A DNA stretch of 64,000 nucleotides from Emticicia sp031378345 (GCA_031378345.1 JANNDY010000056.1:1-64000); one strand, 5' to 3'; counted from the first letter of the stretch, positions 34,995 through 45,279 are shown. Numbers and translations are program-made. The notes: generated from the sequence alone by a model not told the origin.

Positions 34995-36599
34995 ATGAGC
35001 AAAAAAGTAATATTAATTATCCTCGATGGTTGGGGAATTCCAAAGAAAGGAGAAGAATGGCGTTCGGCAATCGAATCCGCCAATGTGCCATATTTCAGAA
35101 AATTGATGAGCGAATACCCAAATAGTACGCTCGAAGCCTGTGGTTCTGCCGTTGGTTTACCTGATGGTCAGATGGGTAACTCGGAAGTTGGACACATGAA
35201 TTTGGGTGCAGGGCGAGTGGTTTACCAAGAATTAGAAAGGATAAATATTGCTGTAAAAAAAGGAGAATTAGCCAAAGAACCTACTTTGGTTGAGGCTTTT
35301 CAGTACGCAAAAGATAATAACAAAAATGTCCATTTCATTGGTCTGGTATCTGATGGGGGCGTTCACTCGCACATCGACCACCTCAAAGGGCTTTGCCGAG
35401 CCGCCGATGCTTTTGGTTTGGGCGATGATACTTTCGTTCATGCTTTTACTGATGGACGAGATTGCGACCCAAAAAGTGGCAAAGTTTTCTTGGAAGATTT
35501 GCAAAATACCCTTCACCAAACTGGCGTTCGTTTGGCTTCAATTTCGGGGCGATATTATGCCATGGATAGAGACAAGCGTTGGGAGCGTGTAAAAATGGTT
35601 TATGATGCAATGGTCAATGGCATTGCGGCAATTGATGATACAATAGACCCAAAATCTGTCAAAAAACTTGATGATGCACGAATGTACGTTGATTCGGACG
35701 ATGTGCAAGAAATGATGGAATATTACTATGATGAAGGCATCACCGATGAATTTTTGAAGCCAATGGTTATTGTAGATGGAGACACAAATAAGCCAGTTGC
35801 CACAATAAAAGAAAGCGATGTAGTCATGTGTTTCAATTTCCGTACCGACCGTGGACGAGAAATTACGGAAGTGCTTACACAGCAAGATTTTCCAGATTTT
35901 GGCATGAAAGCCTTGGATTTGCATTATGTAACGATGACGATGTATGATGAAACTTACAAAAATGTCAAGGTTATTTATGAAAAAGACAATCTAAATAATA
36001 CTTTGGGAGAAGTGTTGGAAAGAGCAGGAAAGAAACAAATCAGAATTGCCGAAACCGAAAAATATCCTCACGTAACTTTCTTCTTTTCGGGCGGACATGA
36101 GCAACCTTTTGAAGGTGAAAGTCGCTTGATGTGTCCATCGCCAAAAGATGTTGCTACTTATGATTTGAAACCTCAAATGGCAGCTCTTGACATTGATAAT
36201 GCCATCATTCCTGAATTGAAAATAGGCGAGGTTGATTTTGTTTGTCTAAATTTTGCAAATCCTGACATGGTGGGGCATACTGGTGTTTTCTCGGCGGTAG
36301 TTTCGGCAGTCGAAACCGTTGATAAATGCTTGCAGCAAGTCGTAGAAACGGCTTTAGAAAATGGTTATACATCAATTATTATTGCCGACCATGGCAATGC
36401 TGATTATATGATAAATGATGATAAATCGCCAAATACACAACATTCATTAAACCTTGTTCCGTGCATAATTGTTGATAAAAATGAGCGTTTTGAAGTAAAA
36501 GATGGCAAATTAGGCGATATTGCACCAACAATTTTGACATTGATGGGTGTAGATATTCCGAAAGAAATGACGGGAGAAATTTTAATTTTGAATGATTGA
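34995..36599 (+). CDS. gpmI: 2,3-bisphosphoglycerate-independent phosphoglycerate mutase
   Basis: 534 aa. The metal-binding LDGWG, the catalytic Ser in GNSEVGHMNLGAGR, DGGVHSHIDHL, FTDGRDCDPKSG, RYYAMDRD and IIADHGNADYM are all present. It converts 3- to 2-phosphoglycerate in glycolysis and needs Mn2+. Identity is certain. The terminator at 36627-36672 follows. Confidence 0.98.
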   Translation: MSKKVILIILDGWGIPKKGEEWRSAIESANVPYFRKLMSEYPNSTLEACGSAVGLPDGQMGNSEVGHMNLGAGRVVYQELERINIAVKKGELAKEPTLVEAFQYAKDNNKNVHFIGLVSDGGVHSHIDHLKGLCRAADAFGLGDDTFVHAFTDGRDCDPKSGKVFLEDLQNTLHQTGVRLASISGRYYAMDRDKRWERVKMVYDAMVNGIAAIDDTIDPKSVKKLDDARMYVDSDDVQEMMEYYYDEGITDEFLKPMVIVDGDTNKPVATIKESDVVMCFNFRTDRGREITEVLTQQDFPDFGMKALDLHYVTMTMYDETYKNVKVIYEKDNLNNTLGEVLERAGKKQIRIAETEKYPHVTFFFSGGHEQPFEGESRLMCPSPKDVATYDLKPQMAALDIDNAIIPELKIGEVDFVCLNFANPDMVGHTGVFSAVVSAVETVDKCLQQVVETALENGYTSIIIADHGNADYMINDDKSPNTQHSLNLVPCIIVDKNERFEVKDGKLGDIAPTILTLMGVDIPKEMTGEILILND

Positions 36600-36735
36600 A
36601 TGAGCGAATGATAGAATACTTTTAAATAAAAAAGAAGTCCCCAAATAAACATTTTGAGGACTTCTTTTGGTAAAACATAGAATGTTATTAGCAAAGTTTT
36701 TAAGAATTCTATCATTCACTCATTCTATCATTGAT
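36594..36735. repeat. Palindromic repeat built of 8-bp units around the gpmI terminator
   Basis: The left arm 36594-36617 is GATTGAAT-GAGCGAAT-GATAGAAT. The right arm 36703-36734 is ATTCTATC-ATTCACTC-ATTCTATC-ATTGATTT. The central 20 bp pair with one mismatch. The gpmI terminator lies between the arms. Confidence 0.7.
36627..36672. terminator. Terminator between gpmI and tig
   Basis: AAAAGAAGTCC and GGACTTCTTTT form an 11-bp stem, with A and T runs outside. It can serve both convergent genes. Confidence 0.8.
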
Positions 36736-36736
36736 T

Positions 36737-38080
36737 TTACCCATAAATCTCTTCTGCAATTTTTGTAAACTCTTCTACTTGAATAGTCTTCTTTTCAACT
36801 GCAATATTTGCTTTCAAAAACGCACGAATTTTCTTGCTATATGCACGGTCAGTATAACGACGTACGGCATTATCTTTGTTTTCTTTCAAAGTTTTCTTTG
36901 CCATCGTGTCAAGCATTTCTTCCAAACCATCGTAAGAATATGAACCAAAATAATTACGCATTTCGGCTTTTACTTCTTCCAAAATATCAGCATATTCTAA
37001 TTTTACATCATTATTTGCCGACACTTCATTACGAATCAAATCCATGCGTAAACCTTTGGCAAAACCTTCATAATCTTTCTCAATATCTTCTTCCGTAAAC
37101 TTGCCTTCATTGATTGTAAACAACCATTTTTTCAAGAAAGTATCAGGCAATTCGATATGAATATTGTCCAAAACCGTCTTTTCAACCTCATAATCCATCA
37201 AATAGTCGCTTTCACGCACATAATTTTCTTTGATAACTTTGTGAAGTTCAGCTCTAAATTCCTCTTCATTTGTAGCTTTTCCTTCACCAATAGCTTTATC
37301 AAAAAGTTCTTGGTCAAGTTCGGCAGGAGTTGTACGAGTAATATTTTCAACAGTTAATTCAAATTCGCCAGTCAAAGCGGCAGCTTCTTCTTCCGTTTTT
37401 CCAGTAGCAAAACCCAAGTCTTTTGTATTGGCAAAAATTGACTGAATATCAAACTTCACGCTACTACCTTTTTCTAAACCCTTGAAAATATGAAAAGCAC
37501 TTTCAAGCACTCTTCCTGTAGGAATTGTGGCATCTTTTGATTCAAATTCAGACGATTCTTGCTTCAAAATGCCAAAAATCATGTCATCTTTTTCTACTTC
37601 TTCGGCATCAACATCTTTGCCAAATCGTACCTTTACATCTTCAATTGCCTTTGAAATTTGCTCTTCTGAAGGCTCAATTTCGTAAGAATTGATGGCAGGA
37701 ATTGCCGATAAATCTACCTTAAAATCTGATGCTGTACCAATATTATATTCAAAAGAAAACTCTTTTTGATTATCCCAATCAATGTCTTTCGCTGCCTCAT
37801 TATCAGGCAAGGGGTCGCCAACAACTTTCAATTTATTATTGGTGATGTAATCATTGACAGTTTTCGATACCAAATTGATTACTTCATCAACCAAAATGCT
37901 CTTGCCGTGCAAACGCTGAATATGCTCTTTTGGCACCATTCCCGGGCGAAAACCTTTGATTTGAGCAGTTTTGCTATATTGTTTGATTTTTTTATCAACT
38001 TCGGGCTTGTAGTCTGCCTCGATAAGTGTTACTTTCAATCTGCCTTCGGTAGAAGAAATTCTATCTAATGTAGTTTCCAT
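36737..38080 (-). CDS. tig: Trigger factor
   Basis: 447 aa. The N-terminal ribosome-binding domain carries the signature near GFRPGMVPKEHIQR, a PPIase-like FKBP domain lies near 160-240 (low conservation) and a helical C-terminal chaperone domain follows. It binds nascent chains at the ribosome exit. Bacteroidota forms often have a degenerate PPIase part, as seems the case here. Confidence 0.93.
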   Translation of the reverse strand: METTLDRISSTEGRLKVTLIEADYKPEVDKKIKQYSKTAQIKGFRPGMVPKEHIQRLHGKSILVDEVINLVSKTVNDYITNNKLKVVGDPLPDNEAAKDIDWDNQKEFSFEYNIGTASDFKVDLSAIPAINSYEIEPSEEQISKAIEDVKVRFGKDVDAEEVEKDDMIFGILKQESSEFESKDATIPTGRVLESAFHIFKGLEKGSSVKFDIQSIFANTKDLGFATGKTEEEAAALTGEFELTVENITRTTPAELDQELFDKAIGEGKATNEEEFRAELHKVIKENYVRESDYLMDYEVEKTVLDNIHIELPDTFLKKWLFTINEGKFTEEDIEKDYEGFAKGLRMDLIRNEVSANNDVKLEYADILEEVKAEMRNYFGSYSYDGLEEMLDTMAKKTLKENKDNAVRRYTDRAYSKKIRAFLKANIAVEKKTIQVEEFTKIAEEIYG

Positions 38081-38096
38081 TTAGGATGTTTTGATT

Positions 38097-38230
38097 TTGT
38101 TGCTTTTAGCACTTGGCTATTAGCTTTTAGCTTTAAAAAACGAACTTTGAACTTTTTTTTACTTCAAACAAGAATTTAGATTAGCATCTTGCAAAAAGCT
38201 AAATGCCAAAAGCTAATAGCCAATAGCACC
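38097..38230. repeat. Palindromic repeat built of 7-bp units (GCTNTTA), second locus
   Basis: The left arm (38101-38138) reads GCTTTTA-GCACTTG-GCTATTA-GCTTTTA. The right arm (38196-38228) is its inverse with CTAATAGCC in the middle. The block between tig and the tRNA terminator otherwise holds no gene. Confidence 0.7.
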
Positions 38231-38241
38231 GTCAATAATTT

Positions 38242-38276
38242 AAAAAACCCCCTGACCATGCAATGTTCAGAGGGTT
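38242..38276 (-). terminator. Terminator of tRNA-Leu
   Basis: On the minus strand AACCCTCTGA and TCAGGGGGTT pair, then TTTTTT follows. It lies right after the tRNA. Confidence 0.8.
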
Positions 38277-38281
38277 ATTCG

Positions 38282-38363
38282 TACGGGCGAAGGGACTCGA
38301 ACCCCCACACCTTGCGGCACCAGATCCTAAGTCTGGCACGTCTACCAATTTCGCCACGCCCGC
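38282..38363 (-). tRNA. tRNA-Leu (anticodon UAG)
   Basis: 82 nt on the minus strand. The acceptor arms GCGGGCG and CGCCCGT pair (with G-T at the end). The anticodon arm CCAGA-CTTAGGA-TCTGG gives UAG, which reads CUA and other CUN codons. The TTCGAGT T-loop and a long class II variable arm fit leucine. The CCA end is not encoded. The DNA between it and spoT (38364-38597) holds the promoter at 38443-38450 and otherwise nothing seen. Confidence 0.95.
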
Positions 38364-38442
38364 ATATCAATTTGGCAATTATCAATTAACAATTTTCAGA
38401 AAAAAAACTGATTTGCTAACTATTTAACTACTTATTGGGCTG

Positions 38443-38450
38443 CAAAGGTA
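38443..38450 (-). promoter_or_regulatory. -7 promoter element TACCTTTG upstream of tRNA-Leu
   Basis: On the minus strand TACCTTTGCAG lies about 80 bp upstream of the tRNA 5' end. Confidence 0.55.
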
Positions 38451-38597
38451 AGAAGTTTTTTTAGAAGTGTCAATCGAAAGCTAAAAAAATATTTTTAAAG
38501 GTGATTTTTAGCACTATTCAACAAAAATAATTTGTTCCTAAAGCCACATTTATTAACTTAGTGTTAAGAATACAACAAAATCTGACAACTTATAATT

Positions 38598-40871
38598 ATG
38601 GGGGTGATAGAGGAAATTTTAACGGAAGAACAACGACCGAAAGAATCAATGATTGATTTGGAGCAAGAACGATTGCAGATTTTGGCAAAATATCGGCAAT
38701 TGCTAAGGGCAGCAAAACCTGTGCTGAAAGATAATGATGCCAAATTGATAAAAAAAGCCTTTGAGATTTCGATGGAGGCTCATAAAGATATGCGTCGGAA
38801 ATCGGGCGAACCATATATTTTTCATCCGCTGGAAGTTGCTCAAATTTGTGTCGAAGAAATCGGTTTGGGGGCAACTTCAATCATTTGTGCTTTGCTACAT
38901 GATGTGGTAGAAGATACCGACATGACGCTCAAAGACATTGAGAGAGATTTTGGAAAAAAAGTAGCACAAATCATTGATGGTTTGACCAAAATTTCAGAAA
39001 ATTTTGAGCAAGGAACTTCGGCTCAGGCAGAAAATTTTCGAAAAATGTTGCTCACTTTGTCAGAAGATGTACGTGTTATTTTGATAAAACTCGCCGACCG
39101 TACACACAATATGCGTACTTTGGGCAGCATGGCTCGCAATTCTCAACTCAAAATTGCCCATGAAACTATCTTCATTTACGCCCCGCTTGCTCACCGATTG
39201 GGGCTTTATAAAATAAAATCTGAACTCGAAGATTTATACCTTAAATATACAGAGCCAGAAGTTTATAAAGACATTGCAGGAAAACTTAAAAGTTCGAAAG
39301 AAAATCGTGACCGTTTCATTGATAATTTTATTAAACCCCTTCAAAAGAAACTCCATGATGCAGATTTGAAATTTCTTATCAAAGGTCGCCCAAAGCATAT
39401 TTATTCTATTTGGAACAAACTCAAAGCAAATCAGAATGCCTTTGAAGATATTTTCGATTTGTTTGCTATACGAGTTGTTCTGCAAGAAATTCCTACCGAA
39501 AAAGAGAAATCTGCCTGTTGGCAAGCATATTCTATTGTTACTGATGAATATAAACCAAACCCCGACCGACTAAAAGATTGGATTTCGATTCCAAAAGCCA
39601 ATGGCTATGAGTCGTTGCACACGACTGTGATGAGTCATACAGGTCAATGGGTTGAAGTGCAAATTCGTACCGAACGAATGGACGAAATTTCGGAACGAGG
39701 CTATGCCGCCCATTTCAAATATAAAGGAAACGACACAACAATTGAAGCCCCGCTTGACCGTTGGATAAATCAAGTACGTGAAACTTTGGAGTCGGGCGAT
39801 AAGTCGGCAATTGAGTTTTTGGAAGATTTTAGAGGGAATTTCTATAACGAAGAAGTTTTTGTTTTTACGCCCAAAGGCGACCTCAAAGTGCTACGAAAAG
39901 GGGCAACTGTACTTGATTTTGCTTTTGAGATTCATACCGATATAGGTAAAAAATGTACAGCCGGTAAAGTAAATAATCAGCTTGTGCCAATAAGTTATGT
40001 CATGCAAAATGGCGACCAAGTAGAGATTTTGACGACCAAAAATCAAAAACCCTCAGAAGATTGGCTGCGATTTGTAACAACTTCCAAAGCAAAAGCTCGC
40101 ATAAAAGATTTGCTAAAAGAAGAAAATAAAGTTTATTTCAGTGACGGAAAAGACATTATTGCAAGGCGTTTCAAGATTTTGGGACTTGAAAATAACCTCG
40201 AAACACTCAACCAGCTTCGGGCATATTTCAATAAAAAAGACTATAATGACCTTTATTATAGCTTTGGAAAAGGATATATTCAGCCTGATGAAATTAAAAA
40301 ATTCAAATCCGACCGTGATGCAAGAATTAATAAACAAGCCAAAATAGAGATAGATAATAAGGCATTTATTGATGCCAAAAGTTTTGAAAAAGAGATAAAA
40401 AAAGTAAAAGGTGTTGATACACTTTTTATTGGTGATGATTTTCAAGCAATAGATTTTACATTGGCAAGATGTTGTAGCCCGATTCCGGGCGATGATGTTT
40501 TTGGCTTTTTGACTGTGAATGAAGGCATCAAAATTCATCGAAATTCTTGCCCAAATGCACAGCAATTGCTTTCACAATATGGAAATCGAGTAATTAAGGC
40601 TCGTTGGTCGTCGCAAGTGGCAAAGGCATTTGTGGCAAGCATTCACCTCGACGGAATTGACCGAATGGGCATGATTCAAGATATTTCTAAAGTTATTTCG
40701 TCAGAATTACATATAAATATGCGTTCTTTGGCAGTTGATACAAATGAAGGTATATTTACGGGCGATATTAAACTCTACGTAATGGATACCCGACATTTGG
40801 AAACATTGATGCAACAATTGGAAGCAATTGAAGGCATGAATAAAGTTACGAGAGTAGATTCGGAAGGGTAA
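38598..40871 (+). CDS. spoT: Bifunctional (p)ppGpp synthetase/hydrolase
   Basis: 757 aa. The HD hydrolase domain shows HPLEVAQICVE and LLHDVVEDT (about residues 75-110); the synthetase domain shows GRPKHIYSIWNKL, FDLFAIRVVL and PKANGYESLHTTVM. TGS (FVFTPKGDLKVLRKGAT), a CC-type region (ARCCSPIPGDDVFG) and a C-terminal ACT domain follow. The hydrolase residues look intact, so it can probably both make and break the alarmone. It controls the stringent response. Confidence 0.96.
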   Translation: MGVIEEILTEEQRPKESMIDLEQERLQILAKYRQLLRAAKPVLKDNDAKLIKKAFEISMEAHKDMRRKSGEPYIFHPLEVAQICVEEIGLGATSIICALLHDVVEDTDMTLKDIERDFGKKVAQIIDGLTKISENFEQGTSAQAENFRKMLLTLSEDVRVILIKLADRTHNMRTLGSMARNSQLKIAHETIFIYAPLAHRLGLYKIKSELEDLYLKYTEPEVYKDIAGKLKSSKENRDRFIDNFIKPLQKKLHDADLKFLIKGRPKHIYSIWNKLKANQNAFEDIFDLFAIRVVLQEIPTEKEKSACWQAYSIVTDEYKPNPDRLKDWISIPKANGYESLHTTVMSHTGQWVEVQIRTERMDEISERGYAAHFKYKGNDTTIEAPLDRWINQVRETLESGDKSAIEFLEDFRGNFYNEEVFVFTPKGDLKVLRKGATVLDFAFEIHTDIGKKCTAGKVNNQLVPISYVMQNGDQVEILTTKNQKPSEDWLRFVTTSKAKARIKDLLKEENKVYFSDGKDIIARRFKILGLENNLETLNQLRAYFNKKDYNDLYYSFGKGYIQPDEIKKFKSDRDARINKQAKIEIDNKAFIDAKSFEKEIKKVKGVDTLFIGDDFQAIDFTLARCCSPIPGDDVFGFLTVNEGIKIHRNSCPNAQQLLSQYGNRVIKARWSSQVAKAFVASIHLDGIDRMGMIQDISKVISSELHINMRSLAVDTNEGIFTGDIKLYVMDTRHLETLMQQLEAIEGMNKVTRVDSEG

Positions 40872-40910
40872 ATGACCTAAAATTAAGATAGAAACTTCAT
40901 AATCATAGCT

Positions 40911-42797
40911 ATGAAAAAAGTCTTTTTTCTTTTTTTAATAACTTCATTCAATATTTTTGGACAGATAAAGACAAGTCGATTAGATTCCATTTATCATTTC
41001 AATTTTTCTAATCCAAAAGATTCAATTCCTTATAGTAGAGTGATTTATAAATATGATAAAAATAACAATGTAATACTATATTTATTCGATAAATGGTCAA
41101 AAGTATCTGCTTCTTTTTATCATGTTCGTAAAAATGAATATGCTTTCGATGAAAATAGAAACCGAACACTGTCTTCAAATTATATTTGGAATGAGAGTAA
41201 AAATAATTGGGAGGGTGAAAATATTAAATATGAATCGTCCTACAATTTAAATGGAAATAAATCTTTAGAGGTTACTTATTATTGGAATATTGCAAAAAAT
41301 GATTGGGAAGGTGAAATAAAGTCTGAATATTCTTACAATGAGAATGGAAAAACAACCTTAATTATAGCCAATTATTGGAATACTAATATCAATAATTGGA
41401 GTTTAATGTTTAAAAAAGAATATACCTATGATATAAATGGAAATCAAACATCATTAAGTGCTTTTAATTGGAATTCAGAAAGTAGTAAATTGATACTAAG
41501 TTCAAAATCGGAAACACAATATATTTATGATGTCAAAAAGAATATAATTTCAAAAACTGTTTATAATTTGGATATTCAGACCAATAAATGGAACGGGATT
41601 TCTAAAAATGATTTTGAATTTGATACAAATAATAAAGTAGTTTTATTAACTTCTTATTATTGGATACAAAATAGTTGGCAATTTGCTTCCAAATCTGAAA
41701 CTACTTATAACGCAAACGGAAATCCTACGTTGGTACTTTTATCTAATTGGGATTTAACTAATAAAGTATGGTATAAGAGTTATAAAGACGAAACAATTTA
41801 CGATTCGAGTGGAAATAAAATTTTGAGTATTGCTTACCGCTGGGATGATAACCAAAAAAAATGGATTACAGCATCTCGTAAGTATGAATATGCTTACAAT
41901 TCTAATAATAAAGTTACTTTATATGCTTACTCATACTTGCAAAGTGGGTCAAACATTTGGAAAGAAAAAGAAAGACTTGAGTACCAATATAATATTAATG
42001 GAAATCAGGTTTTGAGAAGCTACTATTTTTGGACTGATGATTTAATTGGTTCACCCAAAGAAGTTGAAGAATATGATGATAAAGGAAATATAATTTCACG
42101 TTATGGCTTTATATGGAATACTCTCCTAAATGATTGGGAACCTCAAACCAAATACATAAATAAGCATGATGCTGATAAAAATTTAGTCTTATCAACTTAT
42201 TATGACTATGATTTAGGTATAAAGAACTGGCAAGTATCTTTTAAATCATTTTACTACAATTCAAAAATTCTTTCAAAAAATGCCTATTTGTCTTCATTAA
42301 AATTAAGTGAAGGAACACTTGATATTCCTTTTGATAGTACAAAATTTGTTTATAATGTTAAAAATCTACCCAAAATTCCTGAAATATTTTTTACATCTTC
42401 TGACAAAAATGCCAAAGTAAGTATTGAAAATGCTACTAATATTTTGTCTGAGAAAGAATCTGACCGAACTGCAACTATAAAAGTTGTTGCCGAAGATGGT
42501 ATTACAACTCAAATATATAAGCTTATTTTTGTCCAACTAATTCTTTCTACCGAGCCTTCTGATATTACTTTGCAGATTTATCCAAATCCGAGTACCGACA
42601 AAGTTATTATTAAAACCAATCTTATGCCCCCTTATGATTTGCGTTTAAATAATATAAGTGGTCAAGAAATAATTAAAGTTTTAGCAATACAAACAAAAGA
42701 GTACGAATTATCTTTGCAAGGATTTGCCAAAGGAGTTTATATTTTAGAATTTTCGAATGGCACAAAAGTATTTCGCACAAAGGTTGTGAAACAATAA
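40911..42797 (+). CDS. Secreted repeat protein with type IX sorting domain
   Basis: 628 aa. A signal peptide (to about residue 18, IFGQ) is followed by about ten repeats of roughly 40-45 residues with W-N-x-x-x-x-x-W and YDxNGN motifs (about 50-430). A cadherin-like beta-sandwich (about 455-540; SLKLSEGTLDIPFDS) comes before the C-terminal type IX sorting domain (about 550-628; IYPNPSTDKVIIKT, ending KVFRTKVVKQ). It should be exported through type IX secretion and attached to the cell surface. Role unknown, perhaps adhesion. Confidence 0.82.
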   Translation: MKKVFFLFLITSFNIFGQIKTSRLDSIYHFNFSNPKDSIPYSRVIYKYDKNNNVILYLFDKWSKVSASFYHVRKNEYAFDENRNRTLSSNYIWNESKNNWEGENIKYESSYNLNGNKSLEVTYYWNIAKNDWEGEIKSEYSYNENGKTTLIIANYWNTNINNWSLMFKKEYTYDINGNQTSLSAFNWNSESSKLILSSKSETQYIYDVKKNIISKTVYNLDIQTNKWNGISKNDFEFDTNNKVVLLTSYYWIQNSWQFASKSETTYNANGNPTLVLLSNWDLTNKVWYKSYKDETIYDSSGNKILSIAYRWDDNQKKWITASRKYEYAYNSNNKVTLYAYSYLQSGSNIWKEKERLEYQYNINGNQVLRSYYFWTDDLIGSPKEVEEYDDKGNIISRYGFIWNTLLNDWEPQTKYINKHDADKNLVLSTYYDYDLGIKNWQVSFKSFYYNSKILSKNAYLSSLKLSEGTLDIPFDSTKFVYNVKNLPKIPEIFFTSSDKNAKVSIENATNILSEKESDRTATIKVVAEDGITTQIYKLIFVQLILSTEPSDITLQIYPNPSTDKVIIKTNLMPPYDLRLNNISGQEIIKVLAIQTKEYELSLQGFAKGVYILEFSNGTKVFRTKVVKQ

Positions 42798-42801
42798 TTT
42801 T

Positions 42802-43332
42802 ATGAAAAACTTTAATTTCCTTCTTTTCCTAATTGTATTTTCCAACGTTGTAGTTTTTGCCCAAAAAGCAGATTCATTATATGCAAAGCGTGTTTTTTTG
42901 GCTACATATATATATAAGGATGGATTTAAACAATCTAATGCTAAAGTAATGAGTTTGTATAAAAAAACTTGGCAACCAAAAATTAAATATCAATGGTCGA
43001 ATTATTTGAAGCCAATTGGACCAGTTGTGGCAGTAGGAGGTGTTGGATTATCAATAATTGCCCTAAAAGGTGTAGATGCAACGGCAATAATTGATGGAAA
43101 AAAAGTTGATTACAAAATAAGAAGTTTGCCCAAACTTTTGGCTGGTTTAGCACTTGTTGTGGGTGGTTTGAGCATGGTTGAATCGTCCAATGAACTTGTT
43201 CAACATTCAGTAGATATTTATAATTCGATGTTGAAACCTGCAAAAAAAACTACGTTTAAATCAAATATTGAAAGTATAAAATTTGGAATTACAGAAAGCA
43301 ATGCAGTGGGCTTTTGTTTTACTTTAAAATAA
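42802..43332 (+). CDS. Secreted/membrane hypothetical protein, paralogue of 4596-5120
   Basis: 176 aa. A signal peptide (to about residue 20, VVFAQ) is followed by KDGFKQSNAKVMSLYKKTW, two hydrophobic helices (about 71-90 and 112-128) and VDIYNSML. The plan matches the protein at 4596-5120. It starts 4 bp after the previous gene and may be co-transcribed with it. Role unknown. Confidence 0.65.
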   Translation: MKNFNFLLFLIVFSNVVVFAQKADSLYAKRVFLATYIYKDGFKQSNAKVMSLYKKTWQPKIKYQWSNYLKPIGPVVAVGGVGLSIIALKGVDATAIIDGKKVDYKIRSLPKLLAGLALVVGGLSMVESSNELVQHSVDIYNSMLKPAKKTTFKSNIESIKFGITESNAVGFCFTLK

Positions 43333-43360
43333 GATTACATACGATTTACAATATTTTCAC

Positions 43361-43368
43361 TACTTTTG
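43361..43368 (+). promoter_or_regulatory. -7 promoter element TACTTTTG for the carbamoyltransferase
   Basis: TACTTTTG lies 31 bp upstream of the ATG. Confidence 0.5.
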
Positions 43369-43399
43369 TACTTTGTTTTGACAAATTAGTAGCCCATCA

Positions 43400-45265
43400 A
43401 TGAATATTTTAGGAATTTCTGCCTTTTATCACGATTCAGCAGCCGCAATTATACAAAATGGTGAGATTATCGCCGCAGCCCAAGAAGAAAGATTTACTCG
43501 AATCAAGCATGACCCTGCATTTCCAAGCAATGCTGTAAAGTTTTGCCTTGATTATGCTGGTCTGACTTTAGATAAAATTGATGCCATCGTTTTTTATGAT
43601 AAACCCCTGTTGAAATTTGAGCGTTTGCTCGAAACTTACTATGGTTTTTCTCCGAAAGGTCTGAAATCTTTCTTGACAGCCATTCCAGTTTGGTTGAAAG
43701 AAAAGATGTTTTTGAAGCGGATGCTGCATGAAGAATTAGAAAAAATCGGCAATTATGACAAGAAAAAAAGCAAACTACTTTTTCCCGAACACCATCTTTC
43801 TCATGCTGCAAGTGCCTTTTATCCTTCTCCGTTTGAAGAAGCTGCAATTTTGACAATTGATGGCGTAGGAGAGTGGGCAACTGCCTCAATTTGCTACGGA
43901 AAAGGCAAAGAAATGACGATTTTGAAGGAATTGCACTTTCCACATTCGCTTGGACTTTTGTATTCTGCGGTTACTTATTACTGCGGTTTTATGGTCAATT
44001 CGGGCGAGTACAAACTCATGGGGTTAGCACCGTATGGTAGTCATGGCTCTGAGCAAGTGGCACGTTTTGTTGCAATTATCAAGAAAGAATTAGTTGATAT
44101 AAAAGAAGATGGTTCGATTTGGTTGAACCAAGAATATTTCAATTATGCAACAGGTTTACGCATGGTGCATGATGATAAATGGGAAAAGATTTTAGGTTTC
44201 AAACGCCGTGAATCTGAGAGCCTTTTGGAGCAAATTCATTGCGATTTTGCTTTGGCGATTCAGGAAGTTACGGAGGAAGTCGTCATAAAAATGGCACAAG
44301 AAGCCAAACGTTTGACAGGCTCAAAAAACCTTTGTTTGGCAGGAGGTGTTGCACTTAATTGTGTAGCCAATGGCAAGCTACAAAAGACCAATATTTTTGA
44401 AAACGTTTATATCCAACCTGCCGCTGGCGATGCAGGCGGAGCTTTAGGAGCAGCTCAAGCAGCCTATTATATTTATTATGGTGCAGAAAGAAAATTAACG
44501 CTAAATGCTATTGACGAAATGAAAGGCTCGTATTTAGGGCCTGAATTTTCGGACCTAGAAACGCAGCAAATGGCAAGGAAATATGCCGCATCGTATCAAT
44601 ATTTCGAGAATTTTGATGAATTGGCTACCAAAACTGCGGCAATATTGGCAGATGGAAATGTAGTTGGTTGGTTTCAAGGACGCATGGAATTTGGTCCACG
44701 TGCTTTAGGGGGAAGGAGTATTTTAGGTGATGCAAGAAATCCAGAAATGCAGAAAAAATTGAATTTGAAGATAAAATATCGAGAAGGATTCAGACCATTT
44801 GCACCGTCGGTTTTGGCAGAAGACATGCAGGAATATTTTGAGTGCGAAACACCTTCACCTTATATGCTTTTGGTGCATGGTGTCAATGAAAAACGTCGTA
44901 CCAAGTTTCCCGCAAGTTACGAAAATCTGCCTATGATGGAAAAATTGTACTTCCTTCGTTCAGATTTACCTTCAATTACGCACATTGATTATTCGGCAAG
45001 AATTCAGACTGTTCACAAAGAAACAAATCCACAATATTGGACATTGATAAATGAATTTAAGAAACAAACAGGCTATGGCGTAATTGTAAATACAAGTTTC
45101 AATGTGCGTGGCGAACCAATTGTTTGCACGCCAGAAGATGCCTATAAGTGCCTTATGCGTACAGAGATGGACTTTTTGGTAGTTGGGAATTTCCTTTTCG
45201 ACAAAAAAACACAACCACAATGGACAGAATCTGACAAGTGGAAAGAAGAGTATAAATTGGATTAA
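43400..45265 (+). CDS. O-carbamoyltransferase (NodU/CmcH/SxtI family)
   Basis: 621 aa, the usual length. The N-terminal YrdC/Kae1-like part shows ILGISAFYHDSAAAI and AQEERFTRIKHD, then EHHLSHAASAFYPSPF with metal-binding His, TIDGVGEWAT and GEYKLMGLAPYG. The C-terminal part has FGPRALGGRSILGDAR and NTSFNVRGEPIVCTPEDA. It moves a carbamoyl group from carbamoyl phosphate onto a hydroxyl of a small molecule or sugar through a carbamoyl-adenylate. The next two genes are DUF5989 and SxtJ-like, the same three-gene set as sxtI-sxtK-sxtJ in saxitoxin clusters. Here the acceptor is unknown, perhaps a surface sugar. Confidence 0.93.
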   Translation: MNILGISAFYHDSAAAIIQNGEIIAAAQEERFTRIKHDPAFPSNAVKFCLDYAGLTLDKIDAIVFYDKPLLKFERLLETYYGFSPKGLKSFLTAIPVWLKEKMFLKRMLHEELEKIGNYDKKKSKLLFPEHHLSHAASAFYPSPFEEAAILTIDGVGEWATASICYGKGKEMTILKELHFPHSLGLLYSAVTYYCGFMVNSGEYKLMGLAPYGSHGSEQVARFVAIIKKELVDIKEDGSIWLNQEYFNYATGLRMVHDDKWEKILGFKRRESESLLEQIHCDFALAIQEVTEEVVIKMAQEAKRLTGSKNLCLAGGVALNCVANGKLQKTNIFENVYIQPAAGDAGGALGAAQAAYYIYYGAERKLTLNAIDEMKGSYLGPEFSDLETQQMARKYAASYQYFENFDELATKTAAILADGNVVGWFQGRMEFGPRALGGRSILGDARNPEMQKKLNLKIKYREGFRPFAPSVLAEDMQEYFECETPSPYMLLVHGVNEKRRTKFPASYENLPMMEKLYFLRSDLPSITHIDYSARIQTVHKETNPQYWTLINEFKKQTGYGVIVNTSFNVRGEPIVCTPEDAYKCLMRTEMDFLVVGNFLFDKKTQPQWTESDKWKEEYKLD

Positions 45266-45279
45266 CTCCCAACACTCAA

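Noticed and set aside
38097..38230. A small RNA gene from the strong palindrome beside tRNA-Leu
   Set aside because: The element recurs at two other places with unrelated neighbours and has no promoter of its own.
40113..40565. Antisense frame of 150 codons in spoT
   Set aside because: Phe/Ile-rich shadow of spoT's TGS and CC region.
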